NCBI GenBank assembly: GCA_023423535.1
Contig: JAFAFL010000032.1
Location: 350,160-414,159, forward strand
Direction: 5' to 3'
DNA: 64,000 bases
Origin: Pseudomonadota bacterium
Lineage (GTDB): Bacteria > Myxococcota > Myxococcia > Myxococcales > Myxococcaceae
A program made the translations under genes and the position numbers. Shown piece after piece: positions 61,266 to 64,000 of the stretch. The notes under the pieces are model-generated. The model worked only from the letters and a program-made list of their open reading frames with translations, was not told where the DNA came from and made no database searches. Numbering within the stretch: the stretch's first letter is position 1; each line of letters starts with the position of its first letter.

Positions 61266-62186
61266 TCAGATGTGGAAGTCGAGGTCGTCCGGGCCGTTGC
61301 GGCGGCGCTGTTTGACCTCGGATTGGTGACTGACGATGGAGAAGGGCGGGACGCTGGCGGTGAGCCACGCGTTGCCGCCGACGACGCTGTCATGGCCTAT
61401 CACCGTGTCGCCCCCGAGGATGGTGGCGTTGGAATAGACGACGACGTTATCCTCCAGAGTGGGGTGCCGCTTCCGTCTCGCGCTGGCCTTCTCCACCACC
61501 AGCGCGCCGAGCGTCACCCCTTGATACAGCTTGACCCCATTACCAATGACACACGTCTCTCCAATGACCACGCCGGTCCCGTGGTCGATGAAAAAGCTCC
61601 GGCCAATCCTTGCGCCCGGGTGGATGTCCACGCCTGTCTTTTCATGGGCATACTCGCTGATGATGCGCGGGAGGATGGGCACCTGCAGTCCCTGCATCGC
61701 GTGCGCAAGGCGATACACCGCGATGGCAAAGAAACCCGGGTAGCTGAGGATGACCTCGTCCAGCGACGCCGCGGCCGGGTCGCCGTGGAAGATGGCCTCC
61801 GCGTCGGTGCGCAGCAGCGCGTACACGCCGGGCAGCGCGTCGAGGAACCGCTGGGAGAGGAGGGGATCATTCGCCGCCGCCTCGGCCTGGGCGCGCGCGC
61901 CGCCGGTGATGGAGATGCCCTCCAGCGACTGCAGCAGCTCCTCCAGCGACTGGCCGAGGAGGATCGCGTCCGCCTGCACCAGCTCCGCGCAGGCCTCGCC
62001 GCCGCCGTCCTCGGAGAAGTGGGGGAAGAGGAGGGCCAGCGCGCGGTGGGCGAACTCGCGGGCCGAGGCGCGCAGGTGCACCGGATAGGTGTGACCGCGC
62101 CGCGCCTGCACCAGCTGGTCGATGAAGGGCTGCGCGAGCCGCGCGGTCCGATGTTCGGGGGAGTTGCCGTCGTCGCGCTGCGTCAT
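61266..62186 (-). CDS. cysE: Serine O-acetyltransferase
   Basis: A 306-residue serine acetyltransferase making O-acetylserine for CysK. It has a helical N-terminal part (1-175) and a left-handed beta-helix with hexapeptide turns: DIHPGARIG at 187-195, then SFFIDHGTGVVIGE with the catalytic Asp/His pair, VKLYQGVTLGALV and TILGGDTVIGHDSVVGG. The C-terminal Ile (DFHI) is the conserved residue that inserts in the CysK active site. It is of the EpsC/long SAT type. It is divergent from the next lipoprotein gene with a 93-base gap. Confidence 0.95.
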   Translation of the reverse strand: MTQRDDGNSPEHRTARLAQPFIDQLVQARRGHTYPVHLRASAREFAHRALALLFPHFSEDGGGEACAELVQADAILLGQSLEELLQSLEGISITGGARAQAEAAANDPLLSQRFLDALPGVYALLRTDAEAIFHGDPAAASLDEVILSYPGFFAIAVYRLAHAMQGLQVPILPRIISEYAHEKTGVDIHPGARIGRSFFIDHGTGVVIGETCVIGNGVKLYQGVTLGALVVEKASARRKRHPTLEDNVVVYSNATILGGDTVIGHDSVVGGNAWLTASVPPFSIVSHQSEVKQRRRNGPDDLDFHI

Positions 62187-62279
62187 GCTCCCGCGTTCCT
62201 AACGCGGGTCACGCGCACGTCGCCACCCGAACGCGTGTTCCGTCCCCCTGCTCGGAGGGCCGTGCGTTACGGTCGCGAC

Positions 62280-63827
62280 ATGGCCTCTGCCGTTCGCGTG
62301 CTCGCTGTCTGTGCCGGTGTGCTCTGGGGTGTGTTTGGGTGCGCGGGCCGGCAGGTAAGAGAGGAGCCGCAGCGGCTGGATGGGCTGGAGCTCCCGCTGC
62401 GAGGCGGCGCCGGCGTTCGCGCGGAGGTGGATGGATCGGTGGGTGGCGTGGCCGCGCGCGTGTTCCTCGATGTGGCGGCGCCGATCACCATGCTCAGCAC
62501 CGGCTGCTTCGGACCCGAGCTGCCGAAGACGACGACCTTCGTGCGGTTCCTCGAGCCGGGTGGTGAGTGGCAGGAGGCGCCGGAGATCGACCTGCCGCCC
62601 GCGCGCCTCGGCGATCGTCGCGTGGGCTCGAGGCGCGTGGCGCTCTACGAGGAGGACGAGACGTGCGTGCTCGTGCTCGGCAGCGACGTGCTCATGCCGT
62701 ACGCGCTGGAGTTCGATCCGGAGCGCCGCGTCGTGCGCGTGCTGCCCACGCGGCCGAGGGGCGAGTACGTGCTCGAGGAGCGCGCTGCCGCTGCGTCGGC
62801 TGGGGATCCCACGCAGACCGAAGGGCTCGTCACCGACTTCACGCTCATCGACCTCACCCGCGAGCCGAAGACGGACTGGCCGCTGCTCGCGGTGCGGCTG
62901 AAGCAGGGGCGGGTGACGCTGACCGGGACGTTCGTGCTCTCCAGCGCGCTCGCTCGGACGCGGGTGGGAAGGCAGTTCGCGGTGGAGGCCTCGCTGAAGA
63001 CGGGCCCGGACTTCGTGCGCGAGCTGGGCGTGCCGGAGGGCTTCGCGCTGCCGAGGTCCATCGGCGCGGACACCTACGCCGTGGAGCGCGTGGAGCTCTC
63101 GCCGGACTTCGGCGTGCGCTTCGTGGAGCTGGAGGCGTCGGACGAGTGGAAGGCGCAGGGCGTGATCGGCGTGCTCGGTGGCGACGTGTGGGGGAAGTTC
63201 GTCGCGACGATCGATCCCGCGGCCGGTGTGCTCGCGCTGCGAAGGCCGAAGGTCGTGCGCGCGGGATCGGTGCAGCGGTGCGTGCCGCCGGGGCCGTACA
63301 CCTCGCGCCGCCCACCGCCGAGCGAAGACGCCTGCTTCGTGCTCAACCAGCGCCCCGCGGAGGGAGGCACCGAGATGATCGCCACCGTCTGGCGCGAGCT
63401 GCCGAAGGGCGCGCGCGTGTACCTCGACCTCATCGACGAGAAGGGACAGGAGATCAGCAGCACGTGCCGCCTCGGACTCACCTTCGGTCGCTCGGATCGC
63501 GGCGTGAGCGCGGCACACCGTCTGCCATGGTCGGGACTCGGCGAGTCGATGCCGGACTGCGCGGCCGCCATCTCCAGCGCCGCGGCCGTGCGCTTCTCGT
63601 TGTGGGAGGAGGGCGCGCTCGATGCGTGCCCGGGACAGTGCGCCTTCGTGCAGGACGCGCTGACCTACCAGACCTCGTGCGAGTGCCAGTCCGGTCCGCT
63701 CGTCGGCGCAAGCGACGCGGAGCAGAAGTTCATCGAGATGTACCGGAGGATCCTCGAGCAGCGCGCGCGAGAGCCCGCCGAACGCGAGCCCGCGGAGACG
63801 GAGCCCGAGCCCGGAGATCCGAAGTAA
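62280..63827 (+). CDS. Lipoprotein with two degenerate aspartyl-protease-like halves
   Basis: A 515-residue predicted lipoprotein (lipobox VFGC, Cys21). Two retropepsin-like halves are visible. First: VGGVAARVFLDVAAPITML, where DVAA takes the place of the catalytic DTGA, then VLVLGSDVLMPYALEFDPERR (131-150). Second: TGTFVLSSALARTRVG, where the catalytic Asp is replaced, then GVIGVLGGDVWGKFVATIDP. The GxLGxDxxxxFxxxIDP ending is typical of the fold. Because active Asp residues are lost or uncertain, it is probably not an active protease. The C-terminal region (about 340-515) is Cys-rich and ends in a Glu/Pro-rich tail. The family assignment is inference from pattern. Confidence 0.72.
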   Translation: MASAVRVLAVCAGVLWGVFGCAGRQVREEPQRLDGLELPLRGGAGVRAEVDGSVGGVAARVFLDVAAPITMLSTGCFGPELPKTTTFVRFLEPGGEWQEAPEIDLPPARLGDRRVGSRRVALYEEDETCVLVLGSDVLMPYALEFDPERRVVRVLPTRPRGEYVLEERAAAASAGDPTQTEGLVTDFTLIDLTREPKTDWPLLAVRLKQGRVTLTGTFVLSSALARTRVGRQFAVEASLKTGPDFVRELGVPEGFALPRSIGADTYAVERVELSPDFGVRFVELEASDEWKAQGVIGVLGGDVWGKFVATIDPAAGVLALRRPKVVRAGSVQRCVPPGPYTSRRPPPSEDACFVLNQRPAEGGTEMIATVWRELPKGARVYLDLIDEKGQEISSTCRLGLTFGRSDRGVSAAHRLPWSGLGESMPDCAAAISSAAAVRFSLWEEGALDACPGQCAFVQDALTYQTSCECQSGPLVGASDAEQKFIEMYRRILEQRAREPAEREPAETEPEPGDPK

Positions 63828-63867
63828 CGCGAAGCGCGCTGCCGAGAACTGCGGTCGGTGTGAGAGC

Positions 63868-63905
63868 GCTCGGAGGAGTCGCCTTGCGGCCACGCTCCTC
63901 CGAGC
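63868..63905. terminator. Bidirectional stem-loop between convergent genes
   Basis: GCTCGGAGGAG (63868-63878) and CTCCTCCGAGC (63895-63905) form a perfect 11-bp stem; the 16-base loop can form a further GCC/GGC mini-stem. It lies 41 bases past the lipoprotein stop and 28 bases from the stop of the minus-strand gene, so it could end both transcripts. Confidence 0.65.
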
Positions 63906-63932
63906 TGCTCCCTCCCTTTAACCGACCCGCCC

Positions 63933-64000
63933 TCAGCAGCTCGTACTGCCCACGCCGCCCAACCCGCCCGTACTGCCCACGCCGCCCGACCCGCCCGTAC
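63933..64000 (-). CDS. C-terminal end of a glycine-repeat protein, cut by the window edge
   Basis: On the minus strand the last bases of the window encode a glycine-rich tandem repeat, units like GSTGGxGGV, ending VGSTSC and a TGA stop at 63933-63935. The 27-base DNA repeat (TACTGCCCACGCCGCCC-type, about two and a half copies) is visible in the same place. Ending in Cys after such a low-complexity tail is odd. The body of the protein is outside the window, so its identity is unknown. Confidence 0.55.
   Translation of the reverse strand, partial: TGGSGGVGSTGGLGGVGSTSC
63943..64000. repeat. 27-bp tandem repeat at the right edge
   Basis: A 27-base unit beginning GTACTGCCCACGCCGCCC is present twice and starts a third time at the window end; the first two differ at one base (AACC versus GACC). 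It is in frame with the minus-strand glycine-repeat gene, so copy-number changes would keep the frame. Confidence 0.75.

Overview
The window is about 64 kb of GC-rich DNA in which nearly all bases are coding. It looks like the chromosome of a myxobacterium (Myxococcota). The clues are a MYXO-CTERM-type C-terminus (16461-17798), a four-Cys/di-heme pair of the kind first named from Myxococcus (17940-19969), many lipoproteins with Asp-Ala-Gly or Pro-rich linkers, and giant multidomain proteins. This placement is inference from gene content; no rRNA marker is present. I saw no tRNA, rRNA, CRISPR array, insertion sequence or prophage, and no gene-free stretch longer than about 175 bases.

Left third (1-24.5 kb): a truncated endonuclease/exonuclease/phosphatase-family protein, an orphan ATP-grasp enzyme, a Kunitz-domain lipoprotein, and ftsK on the opposite strand. 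A compact run of two zinc-binding proteins then leads into gatC-gatA-gatB, the amidotransferase that repairs mischarged tRNA. After it come a peptidoglycan-binding M15 peptidase, a 2-oxoglutarate/Fe(II) oxygenase, two large secreted proteins, the MbnP-MbnH copper/heme pair, an M48 metalloprotease and two coupled dynamin-like GTPases.

Middle (24.5-49 kb): a 1412-residue exported caspase-like peptidase with beta-propeller flanks, divergent from the GTPase pair; two lipoproteins (one Kelch); an FAD oxidoreductase whose end overlaps the Kelch gene; DoxX-like and BASS-type membrane proteins; a sulfatase; a PKD-repeat lipoprotein; two giant glycosyltransferases meeting tail to tail; a DUF2142 membrane protein; a GYF-like/TPR protein; and a methyltransferase.

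Right third (49-64 kb): rplU-rpmA-obg-trmH, the usual L21-L27-Obg order, with an Obg that carries a histone-H1-like tail. Then lolA, an unrecognised exported protein, a lipoprotein carboxylesterase, and a tightly coupled five-gene cassette (ACP, acyl-AMP ligase, short-chain reductase, NodB-like deacetylase, GNAT/FemAB-like transferase). cysE-cysK, a lipoprotein with two degenerate retropepsin-like halves, and the C-terminal end of a glycine-repeat protein close the window.

The best candidate for an undescribed system is the five-gene cassette at 56122-60270. None of its products has a visible export signal, so I infer that it makes or attaches an acyl group to a deacetylated amino-sugar or similar amine inside the cell. 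The caspase/GTPase neighbourhood is second.
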